Positions 15,824 through 22,424 of a DNA stretch of 22,478 nt are shown here, piece after piece; the stretch's first letter is position 1; each line of letters opens with the position of its first letter. Source of the DNA: CAZGKX01 sp964525945 (GTDB taxonomy: Bacteria > Pseudomonadota > Gammaproteobacteria > Legionellales > Legionellaceae); assembly GCA_964525945.1 (NCBI GenBank), contig CAZGKX010000047.1:1-22478 (forward strand), in the 5' to 3' direction. The translations under genes were made by a program, and so were the position numbers. The notes beneath the pieces were generated by a model that was not told the DNA's origin, did not search any database, and worked only from the letters and a program-made list of their open reading frames with translations.

Positions 15824-17151
15824 ATTTACCCAATATTTTGTTCCTTGCCGATACGTCTCATCACACCAAAGCCGTACAGGATCACATCAATGCTATCACG
15901 GGCAGTGAATGTTTTAACTGGCATGTCTTGAATCCATTGCTCAATAAAGTTATTGATAAATTGGACTTAACAAATTTTGATGCCATCGGTTTGCATTACT
16001 CCGTCAAGCCGTACAATCACTATTATTTATCAAAAGTGCTGCAACGAAAAATTGCTGAATACCAAGGAACGAAATTTCTCTTTTTACAAGATGAATTTCA
16101 ACGCGTCAATCATGTGCAATCCTATTTGCATCATTTAGGGTTTCATGTGTTGTTTACCCTCGTGAATCCTTCCCTTTTGGAGGATGCGTACCCTGATCCC
16201 AGGTTAAAAAATTTAAAAAAAATAAATGTATTAACAGGCTATGTGAGCGATGACATGCAACATATTGTGTCGCCACGAGTGCATGAACGCACCATTGATG
16301 TTTCTTACCGTGGACGGCAATGTGAATATTGGTTAGGTTCTCTGGCCCACGAAAAAATAACCATAGCCGAAGAATTTATCCAACAAACGCAACATGCTCA
16401 TTTGAACCTTGATATCAGCACGCAGGAACAGGACCGGGTGTACGGTGAAAACTGGCTGCGTTTATTGATGAATTCAAGAGCAGTGTTGGGCACAGAAAGC
16501 GGGGCGAGCATTTGGGATTTTGATGAAAGCATTAAAAATAAAACCAATGCTTTTTTAAAAAAGCATAAAAATGCAGATTTTCAACGGGTCTACCAAGAGG
16601 TGCTAAAACCCTACGACGGAAAAATTCTTTACAATGCTATATCTCCGCGGGTATTTGAAGCCGCAGCAACACGCACCCCAATGATTATGTTTCCGGGTTT
16701 TTACAGCGGTGTTTGCCAACCTGATGAACATTATATTGTGTTGGAAAAAGATTTCTCAAACATTGATGAGGTGGTAAAAAAAATAAAAGACCTGGATTTC
16801 TTACAAGCGCTTGCTGATCAAACGCACCGTGATTTAATCGCATCCAATGCTTATTCGCAACAACAACTTGCCGATTTGGTGGGTCGTGAATTGTCCTTGC
16901 TATTGACAAAAGGAGTCATCTCCAAACAAGCGATCGATCAGAGCGTGCATTTAAACATTCAAAAAAATAAATATTTAAATGCCTTGCGTTGTTTTTTCAC
17001 GGAAATTTATTTTATAGCGTATCACTTTCTGTCCATGTTGTTTGATCCAAAACAAACGACCTGGTCAAAACTTAAAACATTAAGCAAAGGGTTTAAGCGT
17101 TACGTGGCTTATTTATTGCCTAGATTAAAAAGAGCCCGTGGCCTGAAATAG
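15820..17151 (+). CDS. CgeB-like glycosyltransferase, third paralogue, 443 aa
   Basis: Third copy of the family. HYSV (59-62), QDEF (90-93), LTGYV (138-142), YRGR (163-166), RVYG (206-209), TESGAS (225-230), ISPRVFEA (274-281), HYI (304-306) and KDFSNID (310-316) align without large gaps with the other two. It is the most diverged: WYG becomes WLG after YRGR, and several flanking positions differ. The C-terminal 80 residues hold aromatic and hydrophobic stretches (ALRCFFTEIYFIAYHFLSML) and end in a basic segment, so membrane association is likely. The start overlaps the previous stop as ATGA, implying coupled translation. It is the last gene of the operon; I see no convincing intrinsic terminator in the 113 bases that follow. 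Confidence 0.82.
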   Translation: MNLPNILFLADTSHHTKAVQDHINAITGSECFNWHVLNPLLNKVIDKLDLTNFDAIGLHYSVKPYNHYYLSKVLQRKIAEYQGTKFLFLQDEFQRVNHVQSYLHHLGFHVLFTLVNPSLLEDAYPDPRLKNLKKINVLTGYVSDDMQHIVSPRVHERTIDVSYRGRQCEYWLGSLAHEKITIAEEFIQQTQHAHLNLDISTQEQDRVYGENWLRLLMNSRAVLGTESGASIWDFDESIKNKTNAFLKKHKNADFQRVYQEVLKPYDGKILYNAISPRVFEAAATRTPMIMFPGFYSGVCQPDEHYIVLEKDFSNIDEVVKKIKDLDFLQALADQTHRDLIASNAYSQQQLADLVGRELSLLLTKGVISKQAIDQSVHLNIQKNKYLNALRCFFTEIYFIAYHFLSMLFDPKQTTWSKLKTLSKGFKRYVAYLLPRLKRARGLK

Positions 17152-17186
17152 AATTATTACAGGTGTTTTATGCCATGGGATGTAAT

Positions 17187-17215
17187 TTGATTATCTCACC
17201 CTCTTGAACTATACC
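17187..17215 (+). promoter_or_regulatory. Candidate promoter for the GH15 gene
   Basis: TTGATT (17187-17192), 17-base spacer and TATACC (17210-17215), 50 bases ahead of the GH15 start codon. Four of six matches in each box. It gives the GH15 gene its own start after the polysaccharide operon, although readthrough from the operon is also possible because no terminator is visible. Confidence 0.35.
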
Positions 17216-17264
17216 TTGAAATATAAAGATCCGCATGGTTTCATCATCTAGCTAGGGATAGGCA

Positions 17265-19109
17265 ATGAAAACACTTAAACAATACCAAAAAACACAACCC
17301 TTCATCAGTGATTATGGCTATATTGGCGATTGCCATTCCAGCGCCTTGGTTTCAAAATATGGATCCATTGATTGGTGTTGTATGCCACGCATTGACTCAC
17401 CTTCTTGTTTTGGTCGACTTTTGGATTGGAAAATGGCGGGCTATTGTCAAATTGCACCCACCGGAGCATTCGAAGTAGAACGTAGCTATCACGATAACAC
17501 CATGATTCTTAAGACACATTTTATCACTGAAACCGGCGAAGTGCGTTTGTATGATTTCTTTTCAATGCGAAAAGAAGGCGAATACCACCCTTACTTGCAA
17601 GTTTTGCGGATCATTGAAGGCATTAAAGGTGTTGTGGAATTGAAGGTTGATGTGGTTCCGCGTTTTGATTATGGTGCAATCAAACCCTGGATCCGACCTT
17701 ACAAAAAAACGGCTTTTGCGGCGTTAGGTGGTAACAATGGTTTGCTCATTTCGGGCAATATGTCGCTTACCTTTCGGGATCGTTATCATTTAACCTCTGT
17801 GATTACGGTTCAACCCAAAGAACGCCTTTATTTATCATTAATGTATTTTAGCCCAGAAGACCTCGATGATAATCGCGTGGAAGTGCCTTCCATTGAAGAG
17901 TTGGATTACCGTTTAAGTGAAACGAAAAAATGGTGGGAACTTTGGATGGAGCAGGGAATATTTGTAGGCCATTACCACAAATTGCTGGCGCGCTCAGCGT
18001 TGGTGTTAAAGTGTCGCTCGAATGCTCCAACGGGCGCTATTGCTGCTGCTGCCACCACGTCATTGCCGGAGTGTGCCGGGGGCATTCGCAATTGGGATTA
18101 CCGATTCAGTTGGATTCGTGATTCGTATTTGGCTGTGCGCTCACTCACTGTGTTGGGTTTTGTGAAAGAAGCTGATGGTTTTCGGCGTTTTATTGAACGC
18201 AGCAGTCACAGTAGTTCTGATGGTTTGCAAACATTGTTCGGCGTGTATGGTGAAAGGCATTTGCCGGAGTATGTTCTCGATGAGCTCGCCGGTTATAAGG
18301 GGGCTAAACCTGTGCGTATCGGCAACACAGCCGCGAAGCAACTGCAGTTGGACATGTATGGCTCATTGATTGATTTGGCTTGGAATTGGCATGAACGTGG
18401 TTCTTCTCCAAACAAAGAATATTGGCTGTTTATAGAGCATATCGTGAATTTTGTGGTGGAAAAATGGCGATCCCCAGACTTTGGAATTTGGGAAATGCGC
18501 GTCGAACCCCGGCATTTTACCCATTCGAAAATCATGTGTTGGGTGGCATTGGATAGAGGCATTCGACTGGCCAATGATTTGGGACATGATGTTTCCATGC
18601 ACCAATGGGAAGAAAACCGTGCCGCCTTAAGGCAATACATTGAAACAAAATGCTACGATGAAGCGAAAGGGGTCTTTATTCAAGCAGAGGGTTTCCCTGT
18701 AATGGACTCCGCTTTATTGCTGATACCGATGTATGGTTTCCTGGAGTATTCAGACGACCGGGTCATACGTACCATTGCTGAAATTAGAAAAAAATTAGAA
18801 GTTGATGGATTGTTGCTGCGCTACCCTTTGAATACCGATGGTTTAGAAGGGGATGAAGGCGCTTTTCTAGCGTGTACATTTTGGCTTGTTACTTGTCTTG
18901 CTCAATGCGGAGAAATGAATGACGCCAAAAAAGTGTTCGAACATGCGATTGCTACACGCAATGATCTCGGTTTGTTTTCTGAGGAATATGACACCAAGCA
19001 CCATGAAATGTTGGGAAATTTTCCTCAAGCTTTTACACATTTGTCCTTGATCATTGCCGCCTTATCCTTGCAAGGCAAAGAACCACCTCACGAAACGACC
19101 TCGAAATGA
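17265..19109 (+). CDS. GH15 family glucoamylase/trehalase-type glycoside hydrolase, 614 aa
   Basis: N-terminal beta-sandwich domain (about 1-220) opens with the family hallmark GYIGDCHSSALVSKYGSIDW. The (alpha/alpha)6 barrel follows, with GGIRNWDYRFSWIRDS around residue 280. The general acid is E410 in GIWEMR (407-412) and the general base E531 in EGDEGAF (528-534). Both catalytic glutamates are present. No signal peptide, so cytoplasmic. Members hydrolyse alpha-glucosidic bonds at chain ends, releasing glucose from maltodextrin or glycogen, and some with this N-terminus split trehalose; the sequence does not distinguish these. Ribosome binding site AGGGATAGG (17254-17262). Length is normal. 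It lies downstream of the glycan operon but has no evident functional tie to it. Confidence 0.9.
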   Translation: MKTLKQYQKTQPFISDYGYIGDCHSSALVSKYGSIDWCCMPRIDSPSCFGRLLDWKMAGYCQIAPTGAFEVERSYHDNTMILKTHFITETGEVRLYDFFSMRKEGEYHPYLQVLRIIEGIKGVVELKVDVVPRFDYGAIKPWIRPYKKTAFAALGGNNGLLISGNMSLTFRDRYHLTSVITVQPKERLYLSLMYFSPEDLDDNRVEVPSIEELDYRLSETKKWWELWMEQGIFVGHYHKLLARSALVLKCRSNAPTGAIAAAATTSLPECAGGIRNWDYRFSWIRDSYLAVRSLTVLGFVKEADGFRRFIERSSHSSSDGLQTLFGVYGERHLPEYVLDELAGYKGAKPVRIGNTAAKQLQLDMYGSLIDLAWNWHERGSSPNKEYWLFIEHIVNFVVEKWRSPDFGIWEMRVEPRHFTHSKIMCWVALDRGIRLANDLGHDVSMHQWEENRAALRQYIETKCYDEAKGVFIQAEGFPVMDSALLLIPMYGFLEYSDDRVIRTIAEIRKKLEVDGLLLRYPLNTDGLEGDEGAFLACTFWLVTCLAQCGEMNDAKKVFEHAIATRNDLGLFSEEYDTKHHEMLGNFPQAFTHLSLIIAALSLQGKEPPHETTSK

Positions 19110-19118
19110 GATCGTTTC
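19092..19118 (+). terminator. Hairpin between convergent genes
   Basis: GAAACGA (19092-19098) pairs with TCGTTTC (19112-19118). After one C/A mismatch, CTC pairs with GAG, closing a five-base loop GAAAT. It overlaps the GH15 stop codon and lies 10 bases beyond the end of the minus-strand lipase gene. The flanking sequence is only moderately T-rich, so it may act as a shared, inefficient bidirectional terminator or protect transcript ends. Confidence 0.45.
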
Positions 19119-19127
19119 ACATTGGTT

Positions 19128-20213
19128 TTAGTCTTGAGGCACGGGTGTTTCAGCAGTGTTTGCAAAAAAATCAAGTTGCGCACGGTGCTGTTCCACCAGT
19201 TGTTGACCGATCTGATTTAATAAGTTAATTTGCTGCGGGCTGCTACCAAATGAGCCCGCAGCATTGTGCGGCAACTCTACATTGATACGGGCATAATATT
19301 TTAAATTGAGTGCATTTTCATGGTACATGAGGTACATGAGTTTCTGTGACAAGTTAGTTCTGGCCGTCATCAATGTGCTTATTAATGGTTCGGCCCAGCT
19401 TAATAGCCCCCAATTTTTTACCTGTTTGCTATCAATGATAGGGGGTTGCATGCCATTGCCCAAGGATAAAATATATTTAGGGTTATTTGGGTATAATTTT
19501 GTCGCTACGATCAACCCAACTTCTGCAGGATCAGTCGACATCACGGCACCATCAACCAATGTATAAGATTTGGTTTTAGTTAAGTTATTCATCGCCCGAG
19601 GGCCTATTTTCGTCGGAGCGGAAATAGCGCCATACAGCACGTCAACAAGTTTAAAATCTTTGGATGGATCACCCTTGGCTGCTTGATTATCAAATTGTAT
19701 GATCCAATTGGTGTCTAAATTGTAAGTCACTATCACGACATGATTGAGTAGATCACTTAACTTGTAATTTTTACACCATTGATTAAGCAGGGCATACACG
19801 GCGTCTGAGTTTAACTCAGGTCGAATCAATCCTTTCAAGCTTACAATACGCCACCACAGTGGCGTTCTTAATAAGGTGGCTATTTCATGGTTATAGAAAT
19901 ACAGCAATTGCTGGGAAGAATAGTTAGGATTACCCTGGGGATTTGGTAAGGTTAATATGGCTGCCTCAATTGCCCCCGTGGATGTACATACGATTAAATC
20001 GAAAAGTTCATGAATGGATTTCCCGGATTTTTTTTCCAAATAATACAGCGAATGGGCTGAAATAATGCCATGAATACCTCCTGAGTCCAACGATAATATT
20101 TTAATGGGCTTGTTGGGATCTACATCGGTCTTGATAGTACCCGTTGCATTGGACAGAACATGGAACGATAAGCAAAACAGCAGACAACCCATTTTGATCC
20201 ATGTATTTGGCAT
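19128..20213 (-). CDS. Exported patatin-like phospholipase, 361 aa
   Basis: Patatin-type acyl hydrolase. Residues 1-23 form a signal peptide (positive MPNTWIKMG, hydrophobic core, SNA before the likely cut). The oxyanion loop is DSGGIHG (43-49), the nucleophile is S78 in CTSTGA, and the dyad Asp is D221 in VDGAV. The usual DGGGxRG, GxSxG and DGG/A are partly altered: Ser for the second Gly, His for Arg, and Cys for the first Gly of the nucleophile elbow. The Ser-Asp dyad is intact, so activity on phospholipids or other acyl esters is plausible with shifted specificity. The start at 20213 is supported by AAAGGA nine bases upstream and by the signal peptide; an upstream ATG at 20276 would lie in the terminator of the neighbouring gene. 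Secretion to periplasm or beyond is inferred. Confidence 0.88.
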   Translation of the reverse strand: MPNTWIKMGCLLFCLSFHVLSNATGTIKTDVDPNKPIKILSLDSGGIHGIISAHSLYYLEKKSGKSIHELFDLIVCTSTGAIEAAILTLPNPQGNPNYSSQQLLYFYNHEIATLLRTPLWWRIVSLKGLIRPELNSDAVYALLNQWCKNYKLSDLLNHVVIVTYNLDTNWIIQFDNQAAKGDPSKDFKLVDVLYGAISAPTKIGPRAMNNLTKTKSYTLVDGAVMSTDPAEVGLIVATKLYPNNPKYILSLGNGMQPPIIDSKQVKNWGLLSWAEPLISTLMTARTNLSQKLMYLMYHENALNLKYYARINVELPHNAAGSFGSSPQQINLLNQIGQQLVEQHRAQLDFFANTAETPVPQD

Positions 20214-20246
20214 GATGAACAATCCTTTGTTTTTCGATGTCGGAAT

Positions 20247-20286
20247 AAAAAAAATTCTCCCAACAATGAAAACCATTGTGGGAGAA
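20247..20286 (-). terminator. Strong intrinsic terminator of the small minus-strand gene
   Basis: On the minus strand TTCTCCCACAATG pairs with CATTGTTGGGAGAA (one bulged base), five-base loop, followed by eight T. Stem arms are at plus-strand 20255-20268 and 20274-20286. It lies 26 bases after the stop of the 98-residue gene and 34 bases before the lipase start, so it separates the two transcription units. Confidence 0.9.
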
Positions 20287-20311
20287 ATGACTTGGCATAT
20301 GTTCGTTTACA

Positions 20312-20608
20312 TTAGTTGCTTTTTTTCGTGATGGATTTACCCATGGAGTTAACACCTTGCCCAAAACCTGTGAGCACATGTCCAGTAAAATCCCCTACGC
20401 CTTTCACACCTTTGTAGATGACCATGCCAGCACCTTTAACCACTGTACCGGCACCTTCAACCACTCCGCCGGCAACTTGACCTACACCCTGACCAACGGT
20501 CGTCACGGGATTTGGTTTTTGTTGTGAGGCGGCCGCAAGCGTGCTGGTGCTAAAACCCACGGAGACCGTACTGATTAACAATACAGGCACTATATTTGAT
20601 ATTTTCAT
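20312..20608 (-). CDS. Small exported glycine-rich protein, 98 aa
   Basis: Family not recognised. The ATG at 20608 has AAGGA seven bases upstream and opens a clear signal peptide (MKISNIVPVLLISTVSVGFS, cut likely after LAA near residue 26). The mature part has Gly every two to four residues between residues 36 and 86 (VGQGVGQVAGG, EGAGTVVKGAG, KGVKGVG, GFGQGV), a glycine-zipper pattern with valines that favours packing of helices or insertion in membranes. The C-terminus is basic (SITKKSN). No cysteine occurs in the mature part. A periplasmic or outer-membrane-associated role is inferred. It ends in a strong terminator and has its own ribosome binding site, so it is probably transcribed alone or with the upstream acidic-protein gene. 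Confidence 0.75.
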   Translation of the reverse strand: MKISNIVPVLLISTVSVGFSTSTLAAASQQKPNPVTTVGQGVGQVAGGVVEGAGTVVKGAGMVIYKGVKGVGDFTGHVLTGFGQGVNSMGKSITKKSN

Positions 20609-20742
20609 GATGCATTCCTTGTCATTGATTATCAGCCAGTTGATGATAGTTAAGGATTTGCAATCGATAACCACCACCTCTCTTTGTATAAGAATAGATC
20701 ATGGTGGTATTATTATCAAATGATAGGTGGAAATATATTCAT

Positions 20743-21045
20743 TTATTCGGCTGAAGTATCATTGGGCATGGGATCGTCGTCTAAAGATGGGTCATCGTTT
20801 AAAGAAGGATCACCGGTGTCTGTTTCAGTTCTTTGTGCGTTATCGAACTCTTGATCATTGGGGTAAACTGGAACCGGTGTGCCTGGAACCAGTGCTTCTC
20901 TATTATTATCATCGTCTGGAGGTGGCAGGCTTGGTCCATCTCCGGGGGGTTCAAAATCAATGTATTGCACAGCATAAGTGGAAGGAGAAGCATAAAGTCC
21001 CACCACCAACAGCATGCTTAGAATCGATAGTCTTTTTTTATTCAT
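20743..21045 (-). CDS. Small exported acidic Asp/Pro-rich protein, 100 aa
   Basis: Family not recognised. AAGGA lies eight bases before the ATG. Residues 1-25 are a signal peptide (MNKKRLSILSMLLVVGLYAS, cut after TYA). The mature 75 residues are strongly acidic and probably disordered: PPGDGPSLPPPDDDNN, then a short tandem repeat of the form DPSLxDD (DPSLNDD, DPSLDDD, DPMPND) before TSAE. Such sequence could bind cations or interact with basic partners, but no function is known to me. A minus-strand promoter is predicted at 21094-21121. No terminator is visible in the 134 bases before the glycine-rich gene, so both may share a transcript. Confidence 0.75.
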   Translation of the reverse strand: MNKKRLSILSMLLVVGLYASPSTYAVQYIDFEPPGDGPSLPPPDDDNNREALVPGTPVPVYPNDQEFDNAQRTETDTGDPSLNDDPSLDDDPMPNDTSAE

Positions 21046-21072
21046 GGGGAATCCTTATGGGTTGTTTTTGCC

Positions 21073-21101
21073 TTGATTATCCGGTTGCTACTCGTTATAA
21101 T
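21073..21101 (+). promoter_or_regulatory. Candidate promoter upstream of csrA
   Basis: TTGATT (21073-21078), 17-base spacer and a perfect TATAAT (21096-21101). It would give csrA a leader of about 230 bases, unless an additional nearer promoter exists; I see no nearer one as good. The core overlaps a minus-strand promoter and an inverted repeat. Confidence 0.55.
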
Positions 21102-21121
21102 ACTATACGACTAAGTAGCAA
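21085..21121. repeat. Inverted repeat spanning the bidirectional promoter
   Basis: TTGCTACT (21085-21092) and AGTAGCAA (21114-21121) are perfect inverted arms separated by 21 bases, with near-complementary CGTTATA/TATACG inside. Arms lie at the outer edges of the two opposed -10 boxes, as expected for an operator bound by a dimeric regulator. An RNA cruciform or hairpin is the alternative. Confidence 0.5.
21094..21121 (-). promoter_or_regulatory. Candidate promoter of the acidic-protein gene
   Basis: On the minus strand TTGCTA (plus 21116-21121), 16-base spacer and TATAAC (plus 21094-21099), about 50 bases before the start codon at 21045. The -10 box shares its bases with the -10 of the plus-strand promoter, so the two cannot easily be occupied at once. 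Confidence 0.45.
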
Positions 21122-21288
21122 AAAAATACACTGCTGCTTTTCAGTTGCTATATTCACTTCCATGAACAATACTATCAGAGTATGAGTACATGCTCCTCTC
21201 TTAATATTATGTTAAGATTCATGTTGTAAAATAATGACCGAACAGTTGATTTTTATTACTCGGTTTTTGTAGTCATCAAGAGCACCGT

Positions 21289-21327
21289 GGATGCGTCTAT
21301 GGATATGGTGGCTGCCATGTTAGGGAG
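21289..21327 (+). promoter_or_regulatory. GGA motifs in the csrA leader
   Basis: Three GGA triplets occur in the 48 bases before the csrA start: 21289-21291, 21301-21303 and 21324-21326, the last within the Shine-Dalgarno AGGGAGA. CsrA proteins bind GGA in leaders and block ribosomes, and E. coli CsrA represses its own mRNA. This arrangement suggests autoregulation here. GGA is a common triplet, so this is suggestive only. Confidence 0.35.
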
Positions 21328-21335
21328 ATTAAATT

Positions 21336-21530
21336 ATGTTAATTTTGACACGGCGTATCGGCGAAACATTGATTATTGGTGACGATGTAAATATTACGGT
21401 ATTGGGTGTGAAGGGTAACCAAGTTCGATTAGGCATTAATGCGCCTAAAGATGTTTCTGTTCATCGCGAAGAAATTTATTTGCGTATTCAACAAGAAAAG
21501 CAAGGCACTGACGTTGACGAAACAAATTAA
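21336..21530 (+). CDS. csrA: Carbon storage regulator CsrA, 64 aa
   Basis: RNA-binding post-transcriptional regulator, a homodimer that binds GGA-containing mRNA leaders. Full length, with the conserved MLILTRRIGETL, the core VLGVKGNQVRLGI and the RNA-contacting VHREEIY (R44 of the E. coli numbering present). The last ten residues differ among species. In Legionella-type bacteria CsrA controls the switch between replicative and transmissive phases and is antagonised by small RNAs RsmY and RsmZ. Ribosome binding site AGGGAG at 21322-21327. A strong terminator follows immediately, so it is the end of its transcript. Confidence 0.97.
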   Translation: MLILTRRIGETLIIGDDVNITVLGVKGNQVRLGINAPKDVSVHREEIYLRIQQEKQGTDVDETN

Positions 21531-21537
21531 TCAACTT

Positions 21538-21567
21538 AGCTCTAAGCACCGTTGCTTAGAGCTTTTG
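21538..21567 (+). terminator. Intrinsic terminator of csrA
   Basis: AGCTCTAAGCA (21538-21548), loop CCGT, TGCTTAGAGCT (21553-21563): an 11-base-pair perfect stem followed by TTTG and then TTTTC. It starts 8 bases after the csrA stop. Confidence 0.92.
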
Positions 21568-21692
21568 ATTTTCTAATGCATTGCCCTCACAACTCAAAGA
21601 TTACCTCGTTCTCAAACTGACTTTCTCTACCACCCCAAATATTTGAATTAACCCGCTCTGCTTTTGCAACAATGACCAAAAGGTGGGTTGTA

Positions 21693-21721
21693 TGGATTGA
21701 TTGGGTTGTTTGTTCTATAAT
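21693..21721 (+). promoter_or_regulatory. Candidate promoter of the last gene
   Basis: A perfect TATAAT at 21716-21721 with a poor -35 (TGGATT, 21693-21698) at 17 bases. Transcription would begin near 21728, which argues that translation starts at the ATG at 21761 and not at one at 21701. Confidence 0.4.
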
Positions 21722-21760
21722 ACCTCACTAAATTTAATATTTTTTCAATGGAATCAACTT

Positions 21761-22402
21761 ATGTTTGCTAAAAGAGAGAGATTAACCAGTAAAAACCTTG
21801 TGACTATGCAAATCGCGACAAGTGCACTTAAGGGGGAGTTGTTTTTACCTGGCACGACCAAACCTAGGGTAAATAGCCTCACACCTTATCTTCTTGATAG
21901 GGCTCAAACTGAAGGTGAACAAACAAGCATCGATTATAAAGCGCTTTTGGCCGTTAAGATCAAAAAGCATCAAGAAGAAAAAACTCCCAAAAATTTAGGC
22001 TTGCTCGTTGAAGCATATGATAATTATGCGACTCATTTATCCGTATTACGTCTTTATTATCATTACTGCCTGCAACAAGCATTAACAGTTAAAGAAAAAA
22101 GAGAGTATGGTCAGTGTGCCATGAACAAAAGCACAGAGCTTTTGCAGCAGATTGAATCCATATTGATTTTATGTGATGCAGACTCGGATGTTTATACACA
22201 AACATTAGAAAAGAAAACTGAATACACTGTTTTAGATGACGCGCTCAAGGCTGAATTAACGAAATTGAATAGTAAAAAACGTAGCGCGGCGGAACCAAAT
22301 CATTATGCACAATCATCGAAGTTTTTGAAACCTGCCCCACAAGCTATTTCTGATGCTCCAAATCTTGCTGACGATGAAGTTGCTTCTAAGTTAACGTTTT
22401 AA
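21761..22402 (+). CDS. Hypothetical protein, 213 aa
   Basis: Family not recognised. Soluble, basic N-terminus (MFAKRERLTSKN), then a largely helical body from about residue 50 to 165 (YKALLAVKIKKHQEEK, LLVEAYDNYATHLSVLRLYY and KSTELLQQIESIL) that resembles a helical repeat or four-helix bundle. The C-terminal 45 residues are low-complexity and rich in Ser, Ala, Pro and Lys, ending DDEVASKLTF. No signal peptide or membrane segment. A hydrophilic, disordered tail with acidic residues and a hydrophobic residue near the end is compatible with a Dot/Icm-type secretion signal, but such signals are loose and this is only a possibility. The gene is flanked by the csrA terminator and by a possible mobile-element end. 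Confidence 0.72.
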   Translation: MFAKRERLTSKNLVTMQIATSALKGELFLPGTTKPRVNSLTPYLLDRAQTEGEQTSIDYKALLAVKIKKHQEEKTPKNLGLLVEAYDNYATHLSVLRLYYHYCLQQALTVKEKREYGQCAMNKSTELLQQIESILILCDADSDVYTQTLEKKTEYTVLDDALKAELTKLNSKKRSAAEPNHYAQSSKFLKPAPQAISDAPNLADDEVASKLTF

Positions 22403-22424
22403 AAACGGTAACAATAAAACTTAT

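Noticed and set aside
12112..17151. Recent gene triplication or recombination hotspot among the three paralogues
   Set aside because: DNA identity over the shared motifs is low with many synonymous and non-synonymous changes, so duplication is old.
20727..21185. Plus-strand frame of 152 aa over the acidic-protein gene
   Set aside because: It is antisense to a gene with a signal peptide and ribosome binding site, has no start signal of its own and an unlikely composition rich in Tyr, His, Cys and Trp.
21291..21323. Ten-codon frame MRLWIWWLPC with three Trp codons ahead of csrA, like an attenuator leader peptide
   Set aside because: No ribosome binding site, no terminator/antiterminator pair, and csrA is not a tryptophan gene.
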